Source: Rutidosis leptorrhynchoides (Eukaryota; Streptophyta; Magnoliopsida; Asterales; Asteraceae). Taken from it: a DNA stretch of 64,000 bases. Numbering within the stretch: the stretch's first letter is position 1; the number at the start of each line of letters is the position of its first letter. Of the stretch, positions 22,986 through 35,651 are shown piece after piece. A model generated the notes under the pieces. The model saw only the letters and a list, made by a program, of their open reading frames with translations, searched no databases and was not told the DNA's origin. A program made the translations under genes and the position numbers. The stretch covers positions 132,200,001 through 132,264,000 of the forward strand of contig NC_092341.1 in assembly GCF_046630445.1 (NCBI RefSeq), in the 5' to 3' direction.

Positions 22986-24838
22986 GAGATACCCGCAAGG
23001 CCATTGGCCGTTTGGTGACTTTTATTGAGGAGGGGCCTGCGAGCCAGATGATCATGTTGTAATTTGTTTAAAACTATTTCCTTTCCTTTGGTCTGTATTT
23101 GAATAATTATGTTTTCTGCTTCTGTACTTTGAAAACTTATTTTTGGGGCAAGGCGTTTAGGCATCGGGTGGTGCCACCTTGTCCCGTTTATGTAGTTCTT
23201 TTGTTTTTCTTTTAGTAGGTTAGTTGGTGAAACAAATTTTCAAGTCTGGCATTAAGTTCAGCAAAATTACATGATTGATGATATTGGTGTGATGATCGGG
23301 AATGGACGATGTTCTTATGCTGGCTGTCAGTTCAGCGCCATCTGTCACAAGCATTCCGCGATAAGTGGTTAAACTCGATAAGTTTTTATATTTTCTTTCT
23401 CACATTACCCTTTCTATTTTAATCTATGTTTGATCTCAAGTGATGGGGACATTAGTTGATCTCAAGTGTGGGGTGGGGGATGTAAAATCTCTCAGTTGGT
23501 TGTTAATGAAATCATCGTCATATTAGTTTTGATCTAAAAAGACTTGACGTTTCACGAGTTTTGGTCGTAAAAAAGATTGAAAAAATTAGGGGAAAAATAA
23601 AAAAAATCGAAAAGATAATAAAAAAAAGTAGAAAAAAAATTTAAAATTCGGCCAAAACCTTAGTTATGAAAATTGGTTTTGATATGGCTTGGCATTTTAT
23701 GGCATATTTCGTGATTTCAAAGAAGCCTAAATTGTTCCACATGTTCATTTTCTTAGACATGAAATCCTACGAGTTCGGGGAACTCAATAGTAGGTCACCT
23801 GTACCAAAACGGGTGTAAACCGTGAGAGAGAGGTGATTGCATAGCACGTTTGTGACCGAATCACGTGCCAGATCAAAAATTTTTGGTTACTTAGTATAGC
23901 AGACTTCCGAAACTATACCATTTTATTATTACATCATCTAATGGTGTGATATTGTGGGAAGAGGAGCCTTGAGCTTTACCAGTGTTGTCCTTTTTAGGAA
24001 TAATAGCTACGTGCTTGTGTTTGCTTAGACAACACAACCCATAGCCAAAAGCTATGCACCCAAAGGTTTTTGAGATTTATCGGAAGGGTATTATCTACTT
24101 CATACCTTTCTTAAAACAAGCAGAAAATCTTGTCATATGGGAAGTAGGCAACTAGGAAGTAAAGTCTTCCGACCGTTTTACTTGGTACGTATACCTCTTA
24201 AGCTGTACCATTTCATTACCCATCATATCACTATGAGGTACTGTTAGAGGTGAAAGTCTTGAACTTTCAAAACATGTTCATTATTTTGAATGTGAAATCT
24301 TACACGAACATAAAAATTCATACGTAGGTCACCTGCACCAAGGCGGGTGTCAACCGTATGAATGGTGATTGGACGTGTGGTCGAAACCGGGCCATACGCT
24401 AGATCGAAACATTTTAATAGGGCGATCCTCATTGTTTCTCCTAACAAGGACAATGTTGCGTCCGACCACTTTGTATAACTTTAGGAGTAAAGTCTCCAAA
24501 TTGACACACTTGCTGATTTATTTTAGAAGTTGTAGTCCAGACCAGTTGTAGGGTGACGGAAAATCTTGAAAAGTCATTTCTAACATCGACTAGAAATCTA
24601 CCAGGCCTCAACATCAGACAGGGAAACTGGTAATCAGACTTATCTCGATGAGGGAGATCTGTCTCGTCAAATGGGGAGCGTACCATGATACATAAATCTG
24701 TGATTGATCAGATCCCAAGTTGGATAACCTCCGGAAAGGTAAGATATCAGCTTTTAAGACTAATGAACCTCAATCTTTATGATTGACTTAACGGATTAGA
24801 TGATCACCTCATGATTATCGATGATATCCGGACTTAAT
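22986..24838 (+). mobile_element. Athila 3' non-coding region; RT, RNase H and integrase absent
   Basis: Contains landmarks seen again, inverted, at about 30,900-31,450 in the second Athila copy. These are a GTAGGTCACCTG...CCAA..GGGTGTCAACCGT block (23,790-23,830 and again 24,328-24,360), an AGGCCTCAACATCAGACAGGG block (24,600-24,622) and GAGATCTGTCTCGT (24,653-24,667). In Athila this region lies between the post-pol ORF and the 3' LTR, so pol has been deleted and the protease is joined almost directly to the 3' region. The sequence is cut at 24,838 by a Tekay LTR. Confidence 0.6.
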
Positions 24839-25119
24839 TGTAACGACCCGACAAAATCATCATTGACGGTGTCGTTAACTTAGTTCCCGTTACGTGGTCG
24901 TAGTCCCTAAATGAGACACATTTGACCAAAATTATGTCGCATTCATTTTAGACGTATAAGACTTACGATGTTTAGTTTACCAAACGGTTCGACAACGAGT
25001 TTAAGTTTACAAAAGTAACAAATTATAACTGAAATAACTTGCGACATAATTAGTTAAAAATCACGGTTTCTATAAATAGCGTAAGTATGTATGCTTTAAG
25101 TTGAATCCAAAGGTGCTAT

Positions 25120-25205
25120 CACTAGCGTATGCATGTATGCTTGACTCCAAGCAAGTATTCAGAGTGTATGCATGTATGCTTGACCCCAAGCAAGTATAAG
25201 TGTAC
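25120..25205. repeat. Two-copy tandem repeat with internal hairpin
   Basis: Two roughly 40-base units, each with GTATGCATGTATGCTTGA followed by CCAAGCAAGTAT, and a decayed third unit to the left at about 25,085. Each unit holds TGCTTG-loop-CAAGCA, a 6-bp hairpin with a 4-base loop, and the palindrome ATGCAT. Confidence 0.65.
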
Positions 25206-26120
25206 GCGGAAGCATGTATCAAATAGCCATTCATGAACCTAAGAAACATATAGAAAACTGTCTACGAAAAACTTTGGTGAAATCATAGGTGTATTTGTAA
25301 ACGTTGTTTTGAACCACAAGATTTTGTATTTCCATAACGTTGATTATCTAAATCGTTTGCATTCCAAAAGTACGTTCGCGAGCACCCAATTATCAAGATT
25401 TAATTGTTTTGTACCCTGTTACGTAGTGTTAGAACATACACTATACCCGAAAATATATTTCATCCGCTAACGGTAGCGAACCGTCCGAATGAGGGCTCGT
25501 CAAGCCCATGTGATCACATAACATAAGTTAACGTTTACACCCTGCAGGTGTAACTAATGATAATTGAATTGAGGCTTTTTGTTCTAACTCACTGTGGAAT
25601 GTTTGTTTTCGTACATGTGTTCAAAGCATAAAAGTATGATACGTATATATTTCTCATCCCATAGTTTAAAGAGTAAAATCTGTTTAAAAGGTGGGACTAT
25701 GATCTCACCGTAGTTGCATGCCAAAGTACTTCATTTTAAACGTTGTGCAATGAAAGTTGTTTAATCTTGACCTAAATAAGTAAGTTATATCAATTACCGG
25801 TTACGACACAAGGTCGGTCGAAATATGTTCAATTAGACCTATGGCTCGTTACGACTCGCTTATATAGTATGTGAATCAAGTTATCAAGTTTCATACAAGA
25901 ATCAAGTATATAAGAGGATTAGAACGATTGCATAAGTTTTTGGTTAAGTTTGACTAAAAGTCAAACTTGGTCAAAGTCAACGGGTCGGGTCGGGTATCCG
26001 ACAATTTTTCTTCAATTAGTAATCATATATAAACATGTTGGCCAAGTTTCATATTAATCGGAGGTGCGTAGCATAGTTAGAATTAAACAACGACCAAGCA
26101 AAGTAGAAATCTGCAGTTCA

Positions 26121-26198
26121 TTTGGACGGCGTCCAAAATGGCTGGACGGTGTCCAGCAATGAAGGCCTGGACGGCGTCCAAGGTGTGGGACGACGTCC
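26121..26198. promoter_or_regulatory. GGACG-n-CGTCC palindrome cluster, four copies
   Basis: Copies at 26,121-26,137 (TTTGGACG-g-CGTCCAAA), 26,141-26,157 (GCTGGAC-ggt-GTCCAGC), 26,168-26,180 (TGGACG-g-CGTCCA) and 26,188-26,198 (GGACG-a-CGTCC). Copies 1 and 2 differ in the flanks on both sides, yet each stays self-complementary. A further hairpin, TTGCTG-ttg-CAGCAA, follows at 26,213-26,227. On the element's own (minus) strand the cluster lies about 90 bases upstream of a TATA-like site. Confidence 0.6.
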
Positions 26199-27323
26199 AA
26201 ATGAGTTACAGATTGCTGTTGCAGCAAATTTGACAAGTCTCGAACCAAACTCATTTCAAACACAACTTATGAACCGCAAACACTTAAAATGCATATCATA
26301 CATCGTCGGAAAGGTATTTTAACGAGGAATAAAACTAAAAACATATCATCAAACAAGCACATCAGTTTAAATGACCAAATCCTCGTCAAATGATCATTAA
26401 AAGTTCATCATTCAAGTTTCAAGTTCGTAAAACGCATTTCATGATTCGGGAACTTACTACACATATATAATATGACGTTTCGTAGGTAATTACGCATACA
26501 ATACAACTAAACACTTTCCAACAACATTGCAAAGCATTTAATGCATCAAAAGTTCATTTTAAAAATCTATCAAACCTTAACCAAGAATCACAAAATCAAT
26601 AATCATGTTAATGTAAGGTTTTCATGTCATCCAACATACCAAAACGAAGCTAATTATGCTAGTAACACTTTTAACATATAAGGTTTAACATCTAACAACA
26701 TTTAATTAACCAAAATCAAAGAGTTAACTAACCCATTTCAAGTTTTCATGCTAGTTATGTCAAATTACAAGATCGAGCATACAAATTACATACACGACAT
26801 CACAATGAGCCATAGACACTAATTAACACCATTTCAAGTCAAAAACACTAAGAACATGAAATCTAGAGTTTTTAGAAAGTTACCCAAATGAGGCGAAATT
26901 AGTATCAAGTTGTAGAGGATGAAGAGAGGATTCCAAATATGTAATTTGTTTTGTTGTAAGCTTGTTAGATTGAATTTGGATGATGATTTAGTGATGAAGA
27001 TGAAAATGAGGTTTTGTTGCTAGAGAGAAAAATAGAGGTGGGAGGTGAAGAGTGAATGAGTGGTGGTGGTGGGTTGACTAGTTGACCTAGTCAACTAGTT
27101 TGCCCACTTGACGCCAATAGTCCCCCGAGTTTAAAAGCGGGTGCGTGAATTAACCGAACGAATTATTTTGGAAATGCTATAGTAAACAAGAGATGTTATA
27201 ATTAAATAACGAAAATATTGGAAACACTTATTAACGGGGGATACAAATTTAGATAACGAAAAATATTATCTAAAAAAAAGATGGTGTTAAAATAAATTTA
27301 ACGGAAAAAGGCGGGATGTTACA

Positions 27324-28334
27324 TTACCTACACCTTAAAAGAAATTTCGTCCCGAAATTTAGTTGGAAGTAGTAGTCGTTGATTCTTCCTCGAGATCTTG
27401 CGTTGCCAATTCTACGAATAAGCAAAGGTACTTCCTTGGGCATTTCAATGAACTTTTACAGTCGGGATTTTACGTTGTTTTAGAGTTTGGTTTCACGATT
27501 CATAATTTCAACCGGTTCTCCTAAGAAATGGAGTTTGTCATCGATTTTAAGCTCATCGAAAGGAATAACAAGTTGTTGTTTGGCAAGACACCTCTTTAAG
27601 TTTTATACATGGAATGTAGGATGAACGGAATTCGATTGAGTCGAGAGATTGAAACGGTAAGCAACGGGTTCAATATGCTCCAAGTTTTTTAAAGGATCAA
27701 AATATCGCGAATTTAGCTTTCTACGTTTCCCGAAATGGATTACACCTTTTCAAAGTGCGACTTTTAACATTACGCGGTTACCCACATGGAATTTGAGAGG
27801 TTTACGTCTAACATCGACATAGTGGTGATTTCGGGCCGTCTTGAGCCTTTCTTGGATTTGAACAATTTCTCGGTTGTTTCATAAATGAGTTCAGGTTCGG
27901 TGGTTTACTTGTCACCTACTTCGGTTCAACAAATAGGAGAACGACATTTGCGGCTATATAAAGTTTCGAAAAGGTGCTGCGTTAATACTCGAATGATAAC
28001 TATCGTTGTAAAAGGAATCAATTAAAGGCAATAATACAAGTTTGTGATATGTTTTCCAAGGTTTGAATTGTATGTTTGCTTGGTCTGTTGGTGTGTGAAT
28101 GACAAAGGCACACCGTCGGTGTGTCAATCTAGAAGTTAAATGAGCATCTCGATCCGAAACAAATGACAAAGGCACACCGTGTCGAGATAAAATTCCTATA
28201 ATGTATAGTTGTACAAGTTTTTCCCATCTTGTCAGTTTCTAAAAAAACGTTTGTTAGGACTATTCACCCTCGAGGTGTATACTAGTATAACGTGAAGAGT
28301 CTCTCTCTCCATTGAGAATTTAGATAATGGTTTT
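27324..28334 (-). pseudogene. Tekay-like pol 3' end (integrase tail and chromodomain), decayed
   Basis: On the minus strand: integrase core remnants FVSDRDAHLTSRL and FYNDSYHSSINAAPFRNF (27,954-28,175, shifted within the piece), then an HVGNRVMLKVALWKGVIHFGKR segment, an EPVAYRF segment, and a chromodomain beginning GEPVEIMNRE. It then decays until TTTCGGGACGAAATTT just before the LTR. The arrangement equals the last kilobase of pol in the complete element at 58,870-59,766. The upstream part of the element is missing because an Athila LTR begins at 28,335. Confidence 0.65.
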
Positions 28335-29678
28335 TGATGTGCGTAGAGGTGTATACGAAATAGCTTATATTTTACTAGGAAATACTATTAAAAACGATAC
28401 AATTTTACACAAGTTATTTATTTATTTATAAAGTGGATATACCTAAACCTTGCTACAACACTTATAGGCAGTGTACCTAATCGTACAGTAGTGTAGTTTT
28501 TAGTAAGTCCGGTTCGTTCCACAGGGAGCTAGCCAAGTTTAACTCTATATTTTTAAAACTATATTTGTATATATATAAATATATATATAAGTAGTATTAT
28601 TATTATAAAAGGGGGTTTTTACCGTTTAATGACCGGTTTGTCGATTTTAAAACTTTAGTCGCAGTTAAAACCTAATGTAAAATATTAAAAATAAAAATAA
28701 CTTAATTTAAAGCGTAAAGTAAATAACAATAATTAAAGTGCGATAAATTAAAATGCGATAAATAAAATGACGATAAATAAAATTGCGATAATTAAAAAGT
28801 ACGATAATTAAAAGTGCAATTAAATAAAATGACAGTAAATAAAAGTGCGATAAAATATGAAATAAAGGAATTATGCTTATTTAAACTTCCATAATCATGA
28901 TGTTTGACGTGTTGTTTTTAGTTTAGTACCATGGGTTAATTGTCCTTTGTCCTGGATTATTCGATATGTCCATACGGTTTTGTCCATAATAGTCCATCAG
29001 TCATAAATATAAAGTGCGAGAGTCTTCGTCAAATTATCCTTATACCTGAAGTCAAATATTCCAACTAATTGGGGATTCGAACTGTAACAAAGTCTTAATA
29101 CTTTGTTTAATGAATACACCAGGTTATCGACTGCGTGTAGTCCAAGGTTTTACTACTTTGTTAACAATTACACCAATTACCTTTGAATGTAATCCACCCC
29201 TGTTTCAACGAGTCTATTGATTATTAATCCATCCCCGTATCCGGTCAAATGAATAATTATTGGTATTTATAGATATCCTGCCCACCGTACCCACTCAAGC
29301 GTATGTGGTTAGATATATAAATATGTCAAATTATAAGTCTATATATTAAATTAACGAGGTATCATTTAGTTAATATAAAGCCCATTAATAGCCCATAGTC
29401 TAATTTCCATAAGTGTCGTTCTTTTGTCCAAACCCCAATTATGGTACAAAGCCCAATTACCCCGTCTTTAATATTTTAGCCCAACATCATGATTACTTCG
29501 GCATTAAATAAGCATAATAATAACTTAGCTACGAGACATTAATTTAAAAAGGTTGAACATAAATTACAATGATTAATAATAGCGTAGCGTTACACGGACA
29601 GAATTTCGACTTACACACTTACAACATTCGCTAACATACCCTTATTATTATTAATCTTAAATTAAAATTAAAATTAAA

Positions 29679-29796
<118 letters not shown>

Positions 29797-29873
29797 GTGA
29801 GAGAGAGATTGAAAATATGTGTAAAACATTCGTCCGAAAATGCTGAAATTTATTGATGTGGCCAGGTATCTGC

Positions 29874-29925
29874 TGCCATGCGATCGCATGGCATTTGTGC
29901 CTTTTGGCCATGCGATCGCATGGCC
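29874..29925. promoter_or_regulatory. Two perfect 20-bp palindromes
   Basis: 29,874-29,893 is TGCCATGCGATCGCATGGCA and 29,906-29,925 is GGCCATGCGATCGCATGGCC. Each equals its own reverse complement over 20 bases. They share an 18-bp core and differ only in the outermost pair, T:A versus G:C. They lie between two AT tracts. Confidence 0.75.
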
Positions 29926-29969
29926 TGGGAATCCAGCTCACAAATGTTTGTTTGCTAGTTTGCCGACGG

Positions 29970-29976
<7 letters not shown>

Positions 29977-30047
<71 letters not shown>
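29977..30047. repeat. (AT)n microsatellite, second tract
   Basis: About 70 bases of pure AT in the U3 side of the minus-strand Athila LTR. Confidence 0.95.
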
Positions 30048-30052
<5 letters not shown>

Positions 30053-30441
30053 AAGAATTAATTATATATTATATTATATTCATGTGCATAGTTGACTTGT
30101 AATTTTTAGTCCGTTGCGTCGAGCATTGAGAGTTGACTCTGGTCCCGGTTCTGGATTTTCGAACGTCCTTTCGTACTATTTAATATCTTGTACTTTGCAT
30201 TTTGCGGCTCGTACTCGTGTAATTTATAGACGTTTCTCATCAATAATTTGAACCACTTTGATTATACTTTGTACTTTTGAGCTTTTTGGTCGTTTGCGTC
30301 ATCAATTCGTCGAATCTGTCTTTTGTCTTCACCTTTTATTATTTAAACGAATATCACTTATAAATAAAACATTTGCAACTAAAAGCTTGTCTTTCTTGAG
30401 GAATAATGCTATGAAATATATGTTCGTTTTTAGCATTATCA

Positions 30442-30475
30442 AATATTCCCACACTTGAGCGTTGCTTGTCCTCAA
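30442..30475 (-). other. Athila polypurine region (minus strand)
   Basis: On the minus strand TTGAGGACAAGCAACG is followed by a CTCAAGTGTGGGAATATT stretch directly before the LTR start TGATAATG. The GAGGACAAG...GTGTGGGG pattern is the usual Athila pre-LTR sequence and recurs at 33,640-33,674. Confidence 0.75.
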
Positions 30476-32518
30476 GCAATATGGTCTTGAAATAAAAATA
30501 CTAGAATCACTTCTTTATTCTTCACACTTTGTACATCAGTGATTTTGATTTGGCGGTATGAACAATGATAGTAACGTTGTGGTTTACAGTCCCACATGAC
30601 TATGAAAATTTAGATCCTTAAGGAAATTGGATCTTTATGAAAATATTTGATCTTTTAAAAATTTAATCTAGCTTTTACCCTAGATAAGTTTTCCGAAATA
30701 ACCCTTCACCGGTGTTTGCAAAATGTTTTTGTGGGTTTTGTGGGTTTCAGATTTGAAAATTTTAGCTCAAAACTTGCGGTTTTGTGTCACCCACTTCCTA
30801 ACCTTGTATTGGGAAAGTAACACGTCCAGTTTACTTACTCCGTATATTACCTTTCGGTAAACTACCGTCCGGTTGTAAAGGAAAGCGTTGAACAATCAAC
30901 TGTTAAGGCAATGTCCCGTGACATGCTTTTAATTATGGTCTATATCGTGTCGGATGAAATTACTATTCTTTGTAGGAGCAATAGTAAAGATCACCCTATA
31001 GTTTTTCGGTCTGGCACAAGGTCCTGTCTTCGACCATGCTATGCAACCACCATTCTTACGGTTGACACCCGATTTGGTTCATGTGACCTAATGAATTCCA
31101 GGTGAATTCCTAGGATTTTAGATTCAATGGTAATGAATGCATTGAAAATGGGTTTTCAAAAAATAAATCGGTTTGTAATTTGATCAAAATATTTTCTCGT
31201 TCAAGCTCGAGTTTAAATATCATCGAATTCCATAAGTTTGTAATTCTCAATCTTTAAGATCAATCTCAAGGATTGAGTAATATCAGGCTTAAAAGCTGAT
31301 TTTTGATCTTTAAGGAGTTTATCCTTTCTGGGGATCTGATTCATTAGTCTTATAAGCTAATTTGCACGGTGCCCCCCATTGTACGAGACAGATCCTCTCA
31401 TGGTTAGGATAAGTCTGACCACTTGGGGACCCTGTTTGATGCTGAGGTCCGTGGATTTCCAGCTGATTTTCGAGAAAACTTTTGAAGGTTTTTCGTAGTC
31501 TCTACGATGACAACTTCCTGACCTAAATCAAGAAGCGCGTGTCTTTTTCGGAAGACTTTACTTCTTTTTAAATTATAATAAACTGGGTAAAACTGATTAA
31601 TATCGTCCAAAACAAAAGTATTTTCAATTATTTGTACAAAAATATGTGAGATATGTTCCAAATAACTTGGTAAATTTTTCCCACACTTGGCTTTTATTTT
31701 CATTTCTTTGCCTTTTTATTTTCCTCTATTTCATTTTAAATGAATTCTAACATGTTGGGTTGTTTCTCAATTTATGTCCTTTACAAGGTAACAATAATTT
31801 CGGTGTTAACACCTAGTTTTATCATTCATAAATTTGTATAAACATAATTTTGAGTTCATTTAATTGAAAATTTTGAAAATTTTTACAAGAATTGGTAGTC
31901 AGTATATAAGACTAGAGTTGTTCTTTATTATCAGAGAGCACTAGATTCTAATACAACTACTGCGTTACTAGTATTTTTAATGGTAACCAAGTGTATAAGT
32001 CAAATTTTTTTTAAAAATCCGAAATAATTTAACCCCTTCCCACACTTAAGATCTTGCAATGCCCTCATTTGCAAGAAATCAGTAACAATTTAAATTATTG
32101 CGGGTGATTAGCGTAGAAAAATGATTAAATTTTACCATAGTTTCCAAACATATTGGTGTTTGTTTGCTGAATGATAAATGGTGCACATCATTTGTTCATT
32201 CCGTCTTGTTGTTACATCACATTTGTTTTTCGTTTTGTCATCAAAATTAGTAGTTTTTGCTGAACTTAATGCCAGTCTTTGAAAATGCGCTTGTTTTACC
32301 CTGTTGTGTACATGAAATAAAATACATACAATACAAATATAAACATGCATGGTAATTTGAAATGGGACTTAAAATCCCACTTTCAAATCAAATATGAAAT
32401 ATTAGTACAACATAATAAAAATATTAAACATTACATTAAAAGTATCACAATATTATATGTTTAAACATAAATAAATAAAAATAATAAAAAAAATAAAAAA
32501 TCACCAACGGGAACTGTA
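30476..32518 (-). mobile_element. Athila copy 2, 3' non-coding region
   Basis: About 2 kb without a convincing gene, lying between the post-pol ORF and the polypurine tract. The block at 30,980-31,110 and the block at 31,340-31,460 (minus strand) match the non-coding region of the first Athila copy at 23,790-23,870/24,330-24,420 and 24,600-24,700. An 81-base segment at 31,894-31,974 also occurs in the SIRE element at 40,617-40,697. Confidence 0.6.
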
Positions 32519-33595
32519 TCAATCTGGATAGGGGTTCCAGTTCATGTCGCTGGGCGGGTTCCATGGTTGGTTATAGGTGTACTGATAGACCTGGTTAGGG
32601 TCGTAGAGAGTAAATGGTGGTCGCATATCGGGCTGGTATGGAGGATAATAAGCAGGTCGGGTCGGTACGTAGTTATTAGGTACTTGAGGTGATAGCTGGC
32701 TCATGATCTGATGCTGATGATAGTGGTATCTATCATGCTGTCGTTGCCTGGAATGCTCGTACACATTCTGGGCTTGCCACTGCTCGTACCGACTATGTCT
32801 ATCCTCGTTTGTCATTTCTACCTCATCTATCCGCTGGTAGACGTCAGTCATAGCCTCCCTAATGACATCCCTAATGTCATCCGCTTCCTCCATTTCCTCA
32901 TCTGAACCTCTCTCTACCTGAGGATGACTACCATCATATGGCATTGCCTGATTGCTTCTGCTCTTTAATACCTTAGCACCCTGATAGACCTTCAATCCTA
33001 AAGTGTCAACCTGTTCCCTACACACCATCAGTGGACCCCCCTTGATCCCTATCTACACCTAAAAACTCTCCAATGAGAGTAACAAAAATACCTCCTCCTA
33101 TTACTCCCCCGTCCTGTATTCCTGCCACCATTTTGGACAGATAAAAACCAACACAGTAGGGGATATTAATGAAGCTTCTTGTGTTTCGAATACACTTAAG
33201 GTAAAATAAGTCGTGTAAGGTCATCTTCTCCTTGTTTTTACCTCTTTGTGTAATCAAATTAGCTAAAAATCTATGTATAATACGTAGCTCTGCTTTGTTA
33301 ATATCTAAATAGGAGTGTCTTCCTCCCAGCGTAAAAACATTATAATTTGACAAATGCCTCCAGACGGTGTCCGCGTCAAAATTCCTATCTACCCTTCCAG
33401 GTAGTAGTAATTCACCAGGAGTGTAAATCTGTAAAGCGCTGGTCATGTCCAGCATGGACATCCTATACATCCTACGGTTTGGGAAGTTAATTTCGGGAGA
33501 ACGCAAGTGGGAGGTATGGTTTATATTTACTCCAAAATCGTTCCCACACTAGTTTTTGGTTTATTGGTTGTTCGTTTGGTTCTACATACATGTTT
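32519..33595 (-). pseudogene. Athila post-pol (env-position) ORF
   Basis: Function unknown; this ORF occupies the place of env in Athila elements. From its N-terminal side: NEQPINQKLVWERF (about 33,545-33,590), then in another frame NFPNRRMYRMSMLDMTSALQ. Next comes the conserved block with AELRIIHRFLANLI, KMTLHDLFYLKCI, INIPYCVGFYLSKM and GGGIFVTLIGEFLGV (33,040-33,310). A charged, Tyr/Pro/Gln-rich tail to 32,519 ends WNPYPD. Two frameshifts (near 33,490 and 33,025) split it into three pieces. No signal peptide or clear membrane helix is visible, so an envelope role is not supported. The 5' edge is where Athila copy 1 resumes. Confidence 0.65.
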
Positions 33596-33674
33596 GAAGA
33601 AGTTATTATATGGTAGAAGATTATTTTCGAGTTCAATTGCTTGAGGACAAGAAAAACTCTAGTGTGGGGTGGTT
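33596..33674 (+). mobile_element. End of the Athila internal region with polypurine tract
   Basis: GCTTGAGGACAAGAAAAACT followed by CTAGTGTGGGGTGGTT leads straight into the 3' LTR. This plus-strand remnant shows that the inverted Athila piece (28,335-33,595) sits inside the outer Athila. The exact junction near 33,596 is inferred. Confidence 0.7.
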
Positions 33675-35308
33675 TGATATCGCACATTTTATACACGTTT
33701 TACTTAGCGATATCGATCACATTTTAGTCCGTTCGGATACGATTTGGCGGTTATTTCTTATAATATTGAGAACGTTCGATTTTGAAGAGTTAATTGTAGA
33801 AGAGTGGCATTTTATGGAGTTTTTGAGGAGTTTTGTTAATCGATTATTATTATTGGTGCATCGAGGTTAAAAAAGTGAAGTACACTTTAGATATCTTGGT
33901 TTTGAATTATTTTAAATAAGGAAAACGTGCAAAAGAAACGTGAGTATCAGGTTTCACAGGAGGCCGCGACGCGAGCCATTTTCCGCGGCGCGGGAATCAA
34001 CAGGATTCGGCATCAGGAAAGGGGTTAAAGAAGGGTTCAGAACCAACTTTGGGCCGCGGCGCTGGGATCTAAGCCACGACGTGGTGTTTGCTGTATTTCA
34101 AGATCAGGAGAGCTTTCAGAAAATCCTAGTTCACGTGTATTGTCGCGGCGCGACATATAGGGGCCGAGGCTCGACCATGGCTCGGCCTAGATGAATTTGT
34201 AAGGTATTTAAAGCCCAAAAAAATACCCTAATTTCCATATTGTATTCCCAGATGAATTGCAGCAGCTTTTGGACAAAAAAGAGTGATTTTTGGGGAATCC
34301 CAAGATCATTCTAACACTTCAGTCATTACGGGAACGTGCTTCGATTCATCATTCATTCAAGATTCATTCATCTACTAGGTTTATCTCTTTGTTTTAAACA
34401 ATGAATTCATCTATTATTTTGATGGTTATTTGGTTTTAGCCATGATTGTTGGCTAATTATTTAATGTTTGTCTAGACTAATAACTGAGGTTTTGGATGTC
34501 TATTTGAATTATCAAGGATTTTATGCATGTTAATTTGGTTTTGATTAAAATATCCATGCTTGTTCATGTTTACATGTTTGCACTCAATTGATTATTGTGT
34601 TTCTTAGATCAAGGGAACCCTGGGTTAATTTAACACTTTAATTTACAACTGTTTTGTCTTAAGTGGTTGTTTGCTAAACCGGACCAAGGGGGTAAATTGG
34701 GTAAAGACTAGTAAATTGAATAGGAATGAATTGTGTAAGCGAACGTAAGCACAATTGTTAATCGAATACTAAGTTATTTAATTAGTTGAACACAAATAAT
34801 AAGGTCTTAAGTGCAAGGGAACCCTACACTGTGTAATTAGAGTTTGGGTGGTCGTTAAGAGAACTCTTGACGACCCGTTTGATTAATTTGCATGCATAGA
34901 TGAGATAAACAATCTTAATAACACGAACATCCATTACCGAGGGTAAAAGGTCTAGATGAACATTCTTGTTTGAATTGAATATAAATCTATCTTTATTATT
35001 TGTTAAGTGCTAGCACATAAACTAAAAAGAACAAAAATACTGTTTTTACCTTTATAAACCATTTGTTGATTCGGCTAATCGTTAAATAGCCAAACTACAA
35101 AAACCAGTAATTTCATTAGATTTCTAGATAAAGTAGTTTAATTACTTATAGTTACAACCTTAAGTTGATACGAAAACTTTCCTTGGAATGAACTTTGGAC
35201 TTTACCAAATCATATTAGTACACGATCGGGTACACTGCCCGTTAGTGTGTTTAATCAATTAAACTGGTGTTGTCCACTGATAAATTATATACGCGATTTG
35301 ACATATCA
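33675..35308 (+). mobile_element. Athila 3' LTR
   Basis: From TGATATCGCACATT to TTTGACATATCA, 1634 bases, partner of 18,644-20,280. It has its own palindrome cluster (33,960-34,175) and TATA box (34,205-34,212). The differences from the 5' LTR are scattered single changes plus short indels, so the insertion is fairly recent compared with most elements here. Confidence 0.9.
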
Positions 35309-35383
35309 CTGCACATAACATTCTAGTGTACATATCTGCTGTTTTGTCATGATTAAATCCTTAATTACATTGGGGACTCAACA
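35309..35383 (-). mobile_element. SIRE 3' LTR copy 2, right part, with right target-site duplication
   Basis: Starts with the duplicated CTGCA (35,309-35,313), continues the SIRE LTR where it was cut at 18,643, and ends GGGGACTCAACA. It is followed by the polypurine tract (minus strand AAATAGGGGGAGAT, 35,384-35,397). Confidence 0.85.
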
Positions 35384-35651
35384 ATCTCCCCCTATTTGAT
35401 GATAACAAAACTTATAACATAAAAGGTAAAACACTAAAGCCAGCCATAAAGGAACTAATGAAAATAGGCAGTAAAAGTGTCCCTTTTTGGTTTGTTTTTG
35501 GAATCTTTTGCTGAGTTATCTATATCTTATAAGTTGATATGATTTTTAAGATAAACTCATTTCACATTCATTACAATAAATATATACAACATTTACAAGG
35601 CAGTATAATAAATTATGAAATAACAAAAGATTCAAATTTAGCCCAAGAAGA
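35384..35651 (-). mobile_element. SIRE polypurine tract and 3' untranslated region
   Basis: About 270 bases from the polypurine tract to the stop codon of the post-pol ORF region. The first 200 are collinear with 17,564-17,761. Confidence 0.75.

Larger units (their letters stand above)
24839..27323 (-). mobile_element. Tekay-like 3' LTR on the minus strand (about 2.5 kb)
   Basis: The plus-strand ends are TGTAACGACCC and GGGATGTTACA, a good TGTAAC/GTTACA pair. On the minus strand the sequence before it contains TTTCGGGACGAAATTT, the stock pre-LTR motif of this clade, so this is the 3' LTR of a minus-strand element. It contains a four-copy GGACG-CGTCC palindrome cluster (26,121-26,198), a TATA-like TTTATATATG downstream of it on the minus strand (near 26,025-26,035), and a 40-base tandem repeat near 25,125-25,205. 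Confidence 0.7.

Noticed and set aside
32519..33595. Envelope glycoprotein
   Set aside because: The position fits env, but no signal peptide, transmembrane helix or fusion motif is visible, so only the neutral name is used.
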